A stretch of DNA of 64,000 nucleotides from Rhodospirillales bacterium (GTDB lineage: Bacteria > Pseudomonadota > Alphaproteobacteria > Rhodospirillales > Casp-alpha2): the NCBI GenBank assembly GCA_021775095.1, contig JAJFII010000103.1:62001-126000 (forward strand). The letters are read 5' to 3'. The notes under the pieces were generated by a model, which was given only the letters and a program-made list of their open reading frames with translations, ran no database searches and had not been told where the DNA came from. Shown piece after piece: positions 36,142-44,411 of the stretch (its first letter is position 1; each line of letters begins with the position of its first letter). A program made the translations under genes and the position numbers.

Positions 36142-37128
36142 ATGTTTAAGCCTTTAGAAAAACTATGTATTCGTACCATTTGGGCCCTGTTCATCGGCAC
36201 GATTTTGGCCAGCAGCGTCGCGCACGCCGCCGACAAAGTGATCATGGGTTCACGCAACACCAATTTGGACGTGATCCTGTTGGAAAGCGGCGTCGCCAAA
36301 AAATATGATCTCGACATTGAAGTCGTGCGCATAAAAACCGGTATTGAAATGGCTGAAGCTTTAATCGGTGGCGGTATTGACGTCGGTATCGTCGGCGGCG
36401 CACCTTTGGTCTCTGCCATATTAAGGACAAAAAAAATTGCCTTAGTTGGCAGCTCATGGACGACGGACGGCGGTTACGCAAAAATTCTGGTGCGTAAAGA
36501 CAGCCCGATAAAATCCATCGAAGATCTCAAGGGTAAAAAAATCGCCAACAAGATCGGTTCCGGGTCCTATCGGGCTTTGGGCGACTGGTGTGCGAAAAAC
36601 GGTTGCAAAGTTTCAGATTTCCAAATCCTCAATACCTCCCCGGCTTCAATCATCGCCGCCTTGGAATCAAAATCAGTTGACGCTGGTATTTGGTTTGCGC
36701 CGACTACGTCGATCGCCGTCCACAAGGGGATCGCCCGGATCCTGATGGATTTTAAGGGGGCCAACCTGGGCGCCGCTACCTGGGCCGCAAGGAAAGAATT
36801 TGCTACCAAAAACGCCGACGTTATGACCCGGTTCCTTGCTGCAACGATCGATGCGCAGGAATTGATTTTGAACGACCCGCAAAAAGGCGCTGAGCTCCTG
36901 TCGGCGGGACTAAAAAAAGCCGGTCGGGACCTGCCGGTTGAAGTTTTGGCAATGGGCATGAACGATTTTATATACGAACATGGCATGCTCGACGGCAAAT
37001 TGGTCGCCGTCTATGATCAGGTTTTCGACGCGTTTAAGGCGCGCGGAAAATACAAAGGCGACAAACCCGACTTCACGACGTTTATGGACGCGCGTTATTA
37101 TGACGCGGCCTTGAAAATCCGCAAATAA
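36142..37128 (+). CDS. ABC importer periplasmic binding protein, NMT1/SsuA type
   Basis: A protein of 328 residues from ATG 36142, with GGGAG upstream. A signal peptide (TIWALFIGTILASSVAHA, cleavage near AHA-AD) is followed by the NMT1/THI5-like type II binding fold: VIMGSRNTNLDVILLESGVAKKYDLDIEVVR and SIEDLKGKKIANKIGSGSYRALGDWCAKNG. This subfamily binds alkyl sulfonates, taurine, thiamine precursors or nitrate. The neighbouring sulfatases suggest a sulfate ester or sulfonate. Cotranscribed with the permease and ATPase genes. Confidence 0.91.
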   Translation: MFKPLEKLCIRTIWALFIGTILASSVAHAADKVIMGSRNTNLDVILLESGVAKKYDLDIEVVRIKTGIEMAEALIGGGIDVGIVGGAPLVSAILRTKKIALVGSSWTTDGGYAKILVRKDSPIKSIEDLKGKKIANKIGSGSYRALGDWCAKNGCKVSDFQILNTSPASIIAALESKSVDAGIWFAPTTSIAVHKGIARILMDFKGANLGAATWAARKEFATKNADVMTRFLAATIDAQELILNDPQKGAELLSAGLKKAGRDLPVEVLAMGMNDFIYEHGMLDGKLVAVYDQVFDAFKARGKYKGDKPDFTTFMDARYYDAALKIRK

Positions 37129-37269
37129 TCAAACTTAAATTGTTGTTCCGGGGCGGGCTCAGGCCCTCCCGGACTAAGCATGGGCTGCCCTGAATTCCAA
37201 TGCCAAGGTAGGTCGGCGTTTGTTCGCTGGCTAAATTTTGAGCCGAGTTGTCAACCCGCACTGACGAGC

Positions 37270-38085
37270 ATGAGCGCCATGGATAAAAAAACCTACAAAC
37301 CCTATCTGATTACCTTCAGCTCGATTTTTTTGTTTGGATTGTTCTGGGAGTTTATTGCCTATGTCGAGGTCGTCGACAGAGTCCTGTTTCCGCCAATCTC
37401 GGCTATTCTCGAACGTCTTGTCGAAATGACCGGCCCCGGCGACGGGACCGGTCCCAGTTACCTGATGCTGCGCCATATTGGCTCTACCCTGTTTGCCCTA
37501 TTATGCGGTTTTTTTCTGGCCGCCCTGGTTTCGTCTTCAATCGGCCTTGTCATGGGGATTAATGCCACCGTTTACCAGTGGCTGCGGCCGATCATTACGA
37601 TGTTTATGGTGATCCCAAACATCGCCACCGTGCCGGTCATCATTCTGTGGTTCGGGCTGGGAATGAAGACGGTTCTTATCATCGTCGTCATGGGCAGCAG
37701 TTTTCCAATCATCTATACCGCAGCGGCCGGCGTCCAGAGCATTCCCATCAAAATGATCTGGGCGGCACAAACCGCCGGCGCGTCGAGATGGCAAATTTTA
37801 TGGACCGTCGTTATTCCCGGGACCATGCCGTATCTTCTGGCCGGACACAAACTGGCGCTCGGCCGGGCCTGGCGCGCAGTTATCGCCGCCGAAATTTTTG
37901 CCTCAACCGCCTATGGCATTGGCTTCATGATATTCGATGCGCGCACGTTCTTCGATACCGAAGCGATGTTTGCCGGCATTGTTGTGGTCGGATTGATCGG
38001 ATTGTTTTTGGAATCGGTATTATTTAAATACGTCGAAAAAATCACTGTCGTCCGTTGGGGCACGTCAACGGCCAAGGACATATAG
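37270..38085 (+). CDS. ABC importer permease, SsuC type
   Basis: A protein of 271 residues (MSAMDKKTYKPYLITF); ATG 37279 is an alternative. About six hydrophobic helices, and the EAA loop GASRWQILWTVVIPGTMPYLLAGHKLALGRAWRA (in part) marks binding-protein-dependent permeases of the SsuC/TauC/NrtB type. Forms a homodimeric pore driven by the next gene's ATPase. Gap of 141 bp to the binding-protein gene. Confidence 0.91.
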   Translation: MSAMDKKTYKPYLITFSSIFLFGLFWEFIAYVEVVDRVLFPPISAILERLVEMTGPGDGTGPSYLMLRHIGSTLFALLCGFFLAALVSSSIGLVMGINATVYQWLRPIITMFMVIPNIATVPVIILWFGLGMKTVLIIVVMGSSFPIIYTAAAGVQSIPIKMIWAAQTAGASRWQILWTVVIPGTMPYLLAGHKLALGRAWRAVIAAEIFASTAYGIGFMIFDARTFFDTEAMFAGIVVVGLIGLFLESVLFKYVEKITVVRWGTSTAKDI

Positions 38086-38096
38086 GAACTCTTGTA

Positions 38097-38888
38097 ATGG
38101 AACCTGCCAAGCCAACCAAAATATCTGCGCAAAACATCTGCAAAACCTATAATCCAGGAACCGCCGGAGCCGTCGAGGCAATCAACGGATTGTCGCTCGA
38201 TGTGGCAGACGGCGAATTTGTTTCTTTGCTAGGCCCCTCGGGCTGTGGCAAATCGACGTTTCTTTATATGGTCGGCGGCTTTGAAAAAATCACCTCTGGC
38301 AGCCTGACGTTGGACGGCGAACAGATCACCGGCCCCGGCCCCAACCGCGGTATTGTTTTTCAGGAGTACGTTCTGTTTCCCTGGCAAACGGTCGCCCGCA
38401 ATATCGAATATGGCCTCAGGATTAACAACACACCCAAACAACAGCGCGAGGCAAAGGTCGCCGAACTTGTCAAGTTGATCGGCCTCGAAGGATTTGAAGA
38501 TGTTTTTCCGTCGAAACTTTCCGGCGGCATGCAGCAACGGGTATCGATCGCCCGGGCCATGGCCTATGACCCGGACGTTTTGTTGATGGACGAGCCGTTT
38601 GGTGCGTTGGATGCGCAAACCCGAAACCGCATGCTGGTCGATTTAATCGATATCCACCAGAAAACCCACAAGACGACCATGTTTGTTACCCACAGCGTCG
38701 AAGAAGCGGTGATGATTTCCGATCGTGTCTGCATGTTTTCGTCGCGTCCGTCAAAAATAAAGGAAATCGTTACCATCGACATGGAACATCCAAGGTCGGT
38801 TACCGACGCGCGTTTTGTTGAATATCAAAAACGCCTGTTGGCCAGCCTTGCCGATGAAGAACACGAACGCGTTCAGCAGCATCAATGA
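38097..38888 (+). CDS. ABC importer ATPase, SsuB type
   Basis: A protein of 263 residues from ATG 38097 (MEPAKPTKISAQNICKTY), AGGAACT upstream. Walker A GPSGCGKST, signature LSGGMQQRVSIARAM, Walker B DVLLMDEPFGALD and the H-loop MFVTHSVEEAVM are intact. Family: nitrate/sulfonate/taurine importers. Powers the SsuC-like permease. Start is 11 bp after the permease stop. Confidence 0.93.
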   Translation: MEPAKPTKISAQNICKTYNPGTAGAVEAINGLSLDVADGEFVSLLGPSGCGKSTFLYMVGGFEKITSGSLTLDGEQITGPGPNRGIVFQEYVLFPWQTVARNIEYGLRINNTPKQQREAKVAELVKLIGLEGFEDVFPSKLSGGMQQRVSIARAMAYDPDVLLMDEPFGALDAQTRNRMLVDLIDIHQKTHKTTMFVTHSVEEAVMISDRVCMFSSRPSKIKEIVTIDMEHPRSVTDARFVEYQKRLLASLADEEHERVQQHQ

Positions 38889-38936
38889 AACGGACCGACG
38901 AATTCATTGACGGTGCATTACAGAGGATAAAAACAA

Positions 38937-40388
38937 ATGGACCCTAAAAATCTGGTCATTATTATGGACGATGAACATGGATCGCCGTTTCTCGGTTGTT
39001 CGGGTCATCCGATCGTCAAAACACCAAACCTTGATCGCTTAGCCGCGAACGGCACCCGGTTTGCCAATGCCCACACCAATAACCCGATTTGTATGCCGTC
39101 CCGGGCCAGCTTCGCAACCGGATTGTATAGCCATGAAACCGGATATTGGGACAACATCATCGCCTATGATGGACGGGTAAAAAGTTGGGGACACCGGTTG
39201 CAGGACTCCGGCCACGGCAGTGTATCGATCGGTAAACTGCATTACATGAGCGCCGAAGATCCGACCGGTTTCGATCAGCAAATTATCCCCATGCACGTTC
39301 ACAACGGTGGCGATCTGCACGGGCTCATTCGTAACGATCCCCCGACCCGCCATCAATCCAAACACTTTGCCGCACAAATCGGCCCGGGCGACACGGAATT
39401 TATTCATTATGACAACGATATTTCGGCCCGCGCCTGCAAGTGGTTGCGCGCCGCCGCCGAAAACCCCGGCGACAAGCCCTGGGTCGTTTTTATCTCCTTT
39501 ATCGGTCCCCATTATCCGCTGGTTGCACCGCCTGAATTTTATCAGTTATATGCGCCACAGGACATGCCGTTACCCAAACCCAAACCGCAACGCACCGGTA
39601 AATTGCGCGACTGGTGGGATGCCTTTGAGAACTGTTACATCATCGACCAGTTTTTTGAAGATGACCACCAGCGCCAGATCGCCATTGCCGGTTATTTTGG
39701 CCTGATCAGTTTCATCGACGATCATGTCGGTAAAATCATGACCGTCCTGCAAGAAACCGGACTGGCCGAAACCAGCCGCGTTGCCTTCACCAGCGACCAC
39801 GGCGAAAATTTAGGCAACCGGGGACTGTGGGGAAAATCAAACATGTATAAAGAATCCGTTGGCATTCCCCTGATCCTGTCGGGCCCGGATATTCCGGCCG
39901 GTAAAGTGGTGGAAACAGCGGTCTCGCTGATCGATTTTTATCCGACGGTTTTGCATTGCCTGGATATCCCGCCAGACACTCAGCCCGCCCCTCATCATGG
40001 CCAATCGCTGGTTGATCTCGCCAATGCGCAAGACGATGCCGAGCGTATGGTGTTCAGCGAATACCACGCGACGGCGTCACGCACCGGTATTTTTATGCTG
40101 CGCAACGGCGACTATAAATATGTCCATTATGTCGGCCATGGTGCGGAGTTGTTCCATATGCAGACGGATCCCGAAGAAACCGATAATCTGGCAGGCAAAC
40201 CTGCCTACCAGTCGATTGTCGACGGGTTTGAAAAACATTTGCGAGATCTCCTCGACCCGGAAGCGGTCGATGCCCGGGCCAAAAGGGATCAGCAAATACA
40301 AATTGAGCTGTGGGGCGGACCGGAAGCGATCTTAAAACGCGATGTGCCGATCCGCACCCCGGCACCGACGGCAGAGCCGGCGGCATGA
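38937..40388 (+). CDS. Cys-type sulfatase, choline-sulfatase-like
   Basis: A protein of 483 residues. MDPKNLVIIMDDEHGSP begins directly with the metal-binding strand, with no signal peptide; formylglycine Cys52 is in NPICMPSRASF, the canonical C-x-P-S-R. A second site reads VAFTSDHGENLGNRG. Size and lack of export are like choline-O-sulfatase BetC or a phosphonate monoesterase-type protein. It is downstream of the importer genes (49 bp), so hydrolysis inside the cytoplasm is likely after import. Together with the two leftward copies there are three sulfatases around one transporter. Confidence 0.91.
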   Translation: MDPKNLVIIMDDEHGSPFLGCSGHPIVKTPNLDRLAANGTRFANAHTNNPICMPSRASFATGLYSHETGYWDNIIAYDGRVKSWGHRLQDSGHGSVSIGKLHYMSAEDPTGFDQQIIPMHVHNGGDLHGLIRNDPPTRHQSKHFAAQIGPGDTEFIHYDNDISARACKWLRAAAENPGDKPWVVFISFIGPHYPLVAPPEFYQLYAPQDMPLPKPKPQRTGKLRDWWDAFENCYIIDQFFEDDHQRQIAIAGYFGLISFIDDHVGKIMTVLQETGLAETSRVAFTSDHGENLGNRGLWGKSNMYKESVGIPLILSGPDIPAGKVVETAVSLIDFYPTVLHCLDIPPDTQPAPHHGQSLVDLANAQDDAERMVFSEYHATASRTGIFMLRNGDYKYVHYVGHGAELFHMQTDPEETDNLAGKPAYQSIVDGFEKHLRDLLDPEAVDARAKRDQQIQIELWGGPEAILKRDVPIRTPAPTAEPAA

Positions 40389-40452
40389 TGTTTATCTTAC
40401 CGGGCCATCAACTCGAACATTAGGTTTGCAGGTTTTACTTCAGGGGGGGAAT

Positions 40453-41169
40453 TTGGACTGGCTGCTTTCCTCAATAGATCCCGACCGCGCCCATGAGGTT
40501 GGTGCCCTGGTCTCCTGGCATGGCCGGGGCATGGTCCTTGCCTGGGGATTTGTGTTGCCGTTTGGCGTGCTCGCCGCCCGGTTTTTCAAGATTATGCCGG
40601 GGCAAAACTGGCCGGCTGAAGTTGACAATCTGGCCTGGTGGCATGCCCATCAAATTTTTCAATATACAGGACTGGCGATCGTCGCCGCTGCCCTGGCCCT
40701 GATCCTCAACGCCGAGGGCGACACGCCGTCGGCCGGCCTGCATCGCTCGGTCGGCTGGACGGTCTGCCTTTTTGCACTTGTTCAGTTTTTGTCCGGGATT
40801 TTTCGCGGATCGAAAGGTGGGCCGACGGATCTGAGTGGCGATGGATCGCCCTTCGGTGACCACTATAACATGACACCAAAACGGCTGGTTTTCGAGTGGC
40901 TGCACAAATTTTTGGGCTACCTGTTGCTGGTATTGGCCTTGATAAATATCGTCAGCGGCCTGTGGATGACCAACGCCCCGATCTGGATGTGGTTGGGGTT
41001 CGGATGCTGGTGGTTTGTATTGATTTTTGTGTTTGTTTTTTTACAAAGCCAGGGGCGGGCGGTCGACACCTATCAGGCGCTTTGGGGCCCCGACTGCAAA
41101 CACCCGGGCAATCACCGCAAACCCATCGGCTGGGGCATCCGCCGCATTACGAAGGATCCCCCGCAATAA
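40453..41169 (+). CDS. cytochrome b561-like membrane protein
   Basis: About 238 residues from a TTG at 40453 after AGGGGGGGAA; no ATG is well placed. At least five hydrophobic helices and conserved His in VSWHGRGMVLAWGF, NLAWWHAHQIFQYTG, GLHRSVGWTV and FEWLHKFLGYLL are typical of b561-type di-heme electron carriers, which move electrons across the inner membrane using quinol or ascorbate-like donors. Its function beside sulfatases is unclear; it could be cotranscribed (64 bp downstream). Possible donor to a periplasmic oxidoreductase not in view. Confidence 0.78.
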   Translation: MDWLLSSIDPDRAHEVGALVSWHGRGMVLAWGFVLPFGVLAARFFKIMPGQNWPAEVDNLAWWHAHQIFQYTGLAIVAAALALILNAEGDTPSAGLHRSVGWTVCLFALVQFLSGIFRGSKGGPTDLSGDGSPFGDHYNMTPKRLVFEWLHKFLGYLLLVLALINIVSGLWMTNAPIWMWLGFGCWWFVLIFVFVFLQSQGRAVDTYQALWGPDCKHPGNHRKPIGWGIRRITKDPPQ

Positions 41170-41325
41170 GCGCCGTCAGTTGCCATGCCCTCGGAACCGC
41201 CGGGTAGGGGCATATTAAGATCTGGAGATATGTTCGCGCGAGAAAGACTGGTGGGCCTGGTAAAAATTGATTAAGTGTTTTAAATCAATGTTTTAACGTG
41301 CCCGATCAGTACCCCACTCTGGCGA

Positions 41326-41525
41326 TGGCGGACATTTATCGCACAAGGTCGGGGCGCATTCAGGATGCACCCCTCGGGCGCGGTTATCTGGACGGGTTCC
41401 AGCGTGCCTACGTTATTGGGGATGGTGTTGCCAATAATGCAGTGGATACCGAACGATGTATAGGCCTCGGCATCGGTCAGGAAAACGTTGATGCCATAGT
41501 TTGATTCCGGCGACGCGCCCAATTA
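41326..41525 (-). pseudogene. hyuB fragment, decayed (about 200 bp)
   Basis: Read leftwards it translates with strong similarity to part of the HyuB half of the fused gene at 51237-54908: SNYGINVFLTDAEAYTSFG against SNYGINVPLTYAEAYTSFG, and the motif NAPRPCAINVRH against NAPRPCAVNVRH. At the nucleotide level about 19 differences in 195 bp (about 90% by hand count). Neither the rest of hyuB nor a start remains. It adjoins the LysR gene and marks the boundary of a base-composition change. It differs from the intact copy enough that it comes from a paralogue or an old duplication rather than a recent local copy. Confidence 0.8.
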
Positions 41526-41542
41526 CACCACAAGTTCCACTG

Positions 41543-42463
41543 TCAGGAATCTAAAAGCACTTCCAATTCATCCAAGTAGTTGTCCCGGGTTACTCGGAGG
41601 CAGTTTTCGAATGCAGCTATAAGTGCGCTAAACGGCTGAAACTTTGAGCGTATCAAAGAGCTTTTGAACGGCAATTCAAAGGAGAGTCGGCGAAAAACAA
41701 CCTCCCGATGCCTGAAACTAAGGGCTGAAAACGGATTTATAATCGTCATGCCAAGGCCTTGTGCAACGGCTTCTCCCGCCATGAGCGAGTTGTGTACCTC
41801 AATTTCTCTGGTCAGTATGATCTCATTCTCTTCTAGTGTCCGTAACAGGCGTTGCGCGTATGGATCGTTTTGCCCTAATCCAACGAATTTTTGGGACCGC
41901 AAGTCTTCAAGAGTAATCTCCTTTTTTGCACATAGTGGATGGCCAGCAGGAAGCAGACAAATCTCGGGTGCATCTGTAAACAAGCTGAAGTCAGCCCCGT
42001 CTGGCTCGATCGCGTATGCGGCAAGGCCGATATCACACTGCTGAGAAGTCGTCATCTCTGCGATTGTCGGAGTTTGCCGGGTTGAAACCATGGTTTGAAC
42101 ACCCGGATTACTTTCACAGAATGCTTTTACTGCCGAGACAAGAAAACCCTGAGCGTACGCAGGAGCACAGGCAATATGAATCGTGCCTAGCCGCAGATTT
42201 CTGATTTCTTCGGCTGCCCGGCCAATGCGTTTCAAACCGCGAAATGACTTATCGACTTCCTCATACAATAGATACGCTTCTTTCGTTGGAGCTATTCTAT
42301 TGCCTGAACGAATGAACAGCGTCATTTTTACCGCATCCTCCATTTGCTTCAAGGAGCGACTGACTGCAGGTTGAGAAGTGTTCAGCAATTCGGCCGCACC
42401 TGTGACGGTTCCTACTGCCATCGTCGCGTGGAAACACTCTAAGAGTCTGGAGTTCAACTGCAT
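41543..42463 (-). CDS. LysR-family transcription regulator
   Basis: A protein of 306 residues. N-terminal helix-turn-helix: MQLNSRLLECFHATMAVGTVTGAAELLNTSQPAVSRSLKQME. The C-terminal effector-binding domain follows with GTIHIACAPAYAQGFLVSAVKAF. It is divergent from the threonine aldolase gene across a gap of about 210 bp and is its most likely regulator. AT-rich flanks include the palindromic-type LysR boxes expected, but none was identified with certainty. Base usage is more AT-rich than the genes to the left. Confidence 0.92.
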   Translation of the reverse strand: MQLNSRLLECFHATMAVGTVTGAAELLNTSQPAVSRSLKQMEDAVKMTLFIRSGNRIAPTKEAYLLYEEVDKSFRGLKRIGRAAEEIRNLRLGTIHIACAPAYAQGFLVSAVKAFCESNPGVQTMVSTRQTPTIAEMTTSQQCDIGLAAYAIEPDGADFSLFTDAPEICLLPAGHPLCAKKEITLEDLRSQKFVGLGQNDPYAQRLLRTLEENEIILTREIEVHNSLMAGEAVAQGLGMTIINPFSALSFRHREVVFRRLSFELPFKSSLIRSKFQPFSALIAAFENCLRVTRDNYLDELEVLLDS

Positions 42464-42674
42464 TCGCGCTTTCCGGTAGTTCTTGATTTGCGGTCAGGAA
42501 TTCAAAACCCGCCAATAGGGCAGTATATCATAAGTGGATACTCAACGCCATTTATTGTATTTTTCAATAAACTGCGCGCATGTTCAAATTCCATCAACAA
42601 GAGCGTTTTGTTGAGAGATTATGATCCTGGTGGGAATGCAAATTTCACCAGGCTGTCAAAGGAGGCAGTTGCGA

Positions 42675-43730
42675 ATGTATGATTTTTATGCCGACACCAA
42701 GACCAAGCCTACAGATGCCATGCGTAAGGTCGTATTGGATTGTGCGGTTGGCGACGAACAAAAGGACGAAGATCCGACCACAACGGAACTGTGTTCCCGG
42801 GTAACAAGACTTCTGGGTAAGGAAGCTGCCGTATTCCTGCCATCAGGCACAATGTGTAATGAGATCGCTATCAAAGTGCATACCAATCCAGGCGACGAAA
42901 TCATCTGCGCGCAATCTTGCCACATAATCAATTTTGAAACCGGTGGGCCATCGGCAATCAGCGGTGTGATGATCCACGCAATACCTGGCGAAAGCGGTAT
43001 TTTTACCCCTGAACAGGTTCGTGGATGTTTGCGGCCCGACTCTCGCTATATGCCAATAAGTGCGCTCCTGTGCGTTGAGCAAACGTCCAATTTGGGAGGT
43101 GGTGCAATTTGGCCTCTTGAACAACTGGACGAAGTTGCCAATGTCGCCACGGAAGCGGGGCTCGCAACACATATGGATGGCGCGCGACTAATGAACGCTT
43201 CTGTCAAATCCGGCGTACCGGCTGCGCGTTATGCACAGAATTATGACTCTGTCTGGATCGATTTCACAAAGGGTCTGGGCGCGCCCGTAGGCGCGGTTCT
43301 TGCCGGCTCCAAGGAGTTCATTGCAAACGCCTGGCGCCTCAAGCAGCGGATGGGCGGAGCGATGCGGCAATCTGGCATTGTCGCGTCGATGTGTCTGCAT
43401 GCGCTCGACCACCACGTATCGCGATTGGCCGATGACCACGACCTGGCTGAAAATCTTGGACGCGAAATTGGCAAGCTGCCAGGCGTAAAATCAGTAATGC
43501 CCGTGGAAACCAACATTGTTATTTTTGATTTGACTGAGGAAGCTCCAAACGCTTTCGAATTGGTTGGACTTCTCAAAGCCGAAGGTGTTCTGGTTGGCGC
43601 GTTTGGTGAGCGTCGTATACGCGTGGTCACGCATCTTGATGTCAATCCGACGGCGGGAGATATGCTCTTGCAACTCCTGAGCATGCACCTTGGTATTGTT
43701 GAAGAGAAGAATGCCGAAATTTCCATCTAA
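42675..43730 (+). CDS. low-specificity threonine aldolase/beta-eliminating lyase-like PLP enzyme
   Basis: A protein of 351 residues, start at 42675 with GGAGG upstream. Fold type I PLP enzyme of the threonine aldolase group: TTELCSRVTRLLGKEAAVFLPSGTM, catalytic Asp in HMDGARLMN (D168) and the PLP Lys in WIDFTKGLGAPVG (K199). It cleaves beta-hydroxy-alpha-amino acids to glycine and an aldehyde, or catalyses a beta-elimination. Complete, usual length. Followed by a 680-bp gap and a peptide-type ABC importer, with which it may share a metabolic purpose. Confidence 0.92.
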   Translation: MYDFYADTKTKPTDAMRKVVLDCAVGDEQKDEDPTTTELCSRVTRLLGKEAAVFLPSGTMCNEIAIKVHTNPGDEIICAQSCHIINFETGGPSAISGVMIHAIPGESGIFTPEQVRGCLRPDSRYMPISALLCVEQTSNLGGGAIWPLEQLDEVANVATEAGLATHMDGARLMNASVKSGVPAARYAQNYDSVWIDFTKGLGAPVGAVLAGSKEFIANAWRLKQRMGGAMRQSGIVASMCLHALDHHVSRLADDHDLAENLGREIGKLPGVKSVMPVETNIVIFDLTEEAPNAFELVGLLKAEGVLVGAFGERRIRVVTHLDVNPTAGDMLLQLLSMHLGIVEEKNAEISI

Positions 43731-44411
43731 CAACCACAGTTTCCAAAATTAGCTGCCAAATTTTTTTCGAACAGCCGATGGCCATGCCATCAATGCATTA
43801 AAATCCGTATCCACGTATGTGGATGATTTCCCCCTGTGCCGCTCTGTAATCCATCTGCTGTTTTCCGGTTTTGCGCGGCATCAAATTCATGGAGGCCTGG
43901 ATTTCTGTGAGAGTTACACGCAGTATGGCGAATTTATAAATGAATAATCCTACGAAACACTTCTCCATAATTGCTTCCGCAGTCTGGGCGTGCGGAAAAG
44001 CCCTTGTTTTCCAGTACTAAGTTGTCGCCTGTTTCCGTTTAATACACGGCAACGAAGTGGTGCCTAACGTGTAATCCGTTTCTTCTTTATGGGTTCAATC
44101 GATTGATTTTTCACGTATTTCTGCAAATCAAAATGAAACGCACCGTGGTGAGCTGCCTTCAGCCGGCGATTTCGACCCTGCCTCAAAAATTCAGTATCGG
44201 TGAAACCACTCCACTACAGTGCAACAGTAGCGGAGAAACTCAAAGTATATCAAAACCGTATACTTAACGGGCCATATTGTATTATCAACGATAGTCAGAG
44301 TTTGCAAAACTGTAACTGTAATTGCTGCTGATTTGATTTGCGTCTAACCATAGAGGCTCATTGTAATAATCTGGCGGCACCAATTAAACTCGTTGGCAAA
44401 GGAGAAACCAG
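43731..44411. promoter_or_regulatory. 680-bp intergenic region upstream of the Dpp-type operon
   Basis: No gene detected on either strand. A perfect 6-4-6 inverted repeat, ATCCAC-GTAT-GTGGAT, is at 43809-43824. The last 100 bp are AT-rich and end with AAAGGAGAAACCAG just before the ATG of the binding-protein gene. The rest is featureless by eye. Confidence 0.45.
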
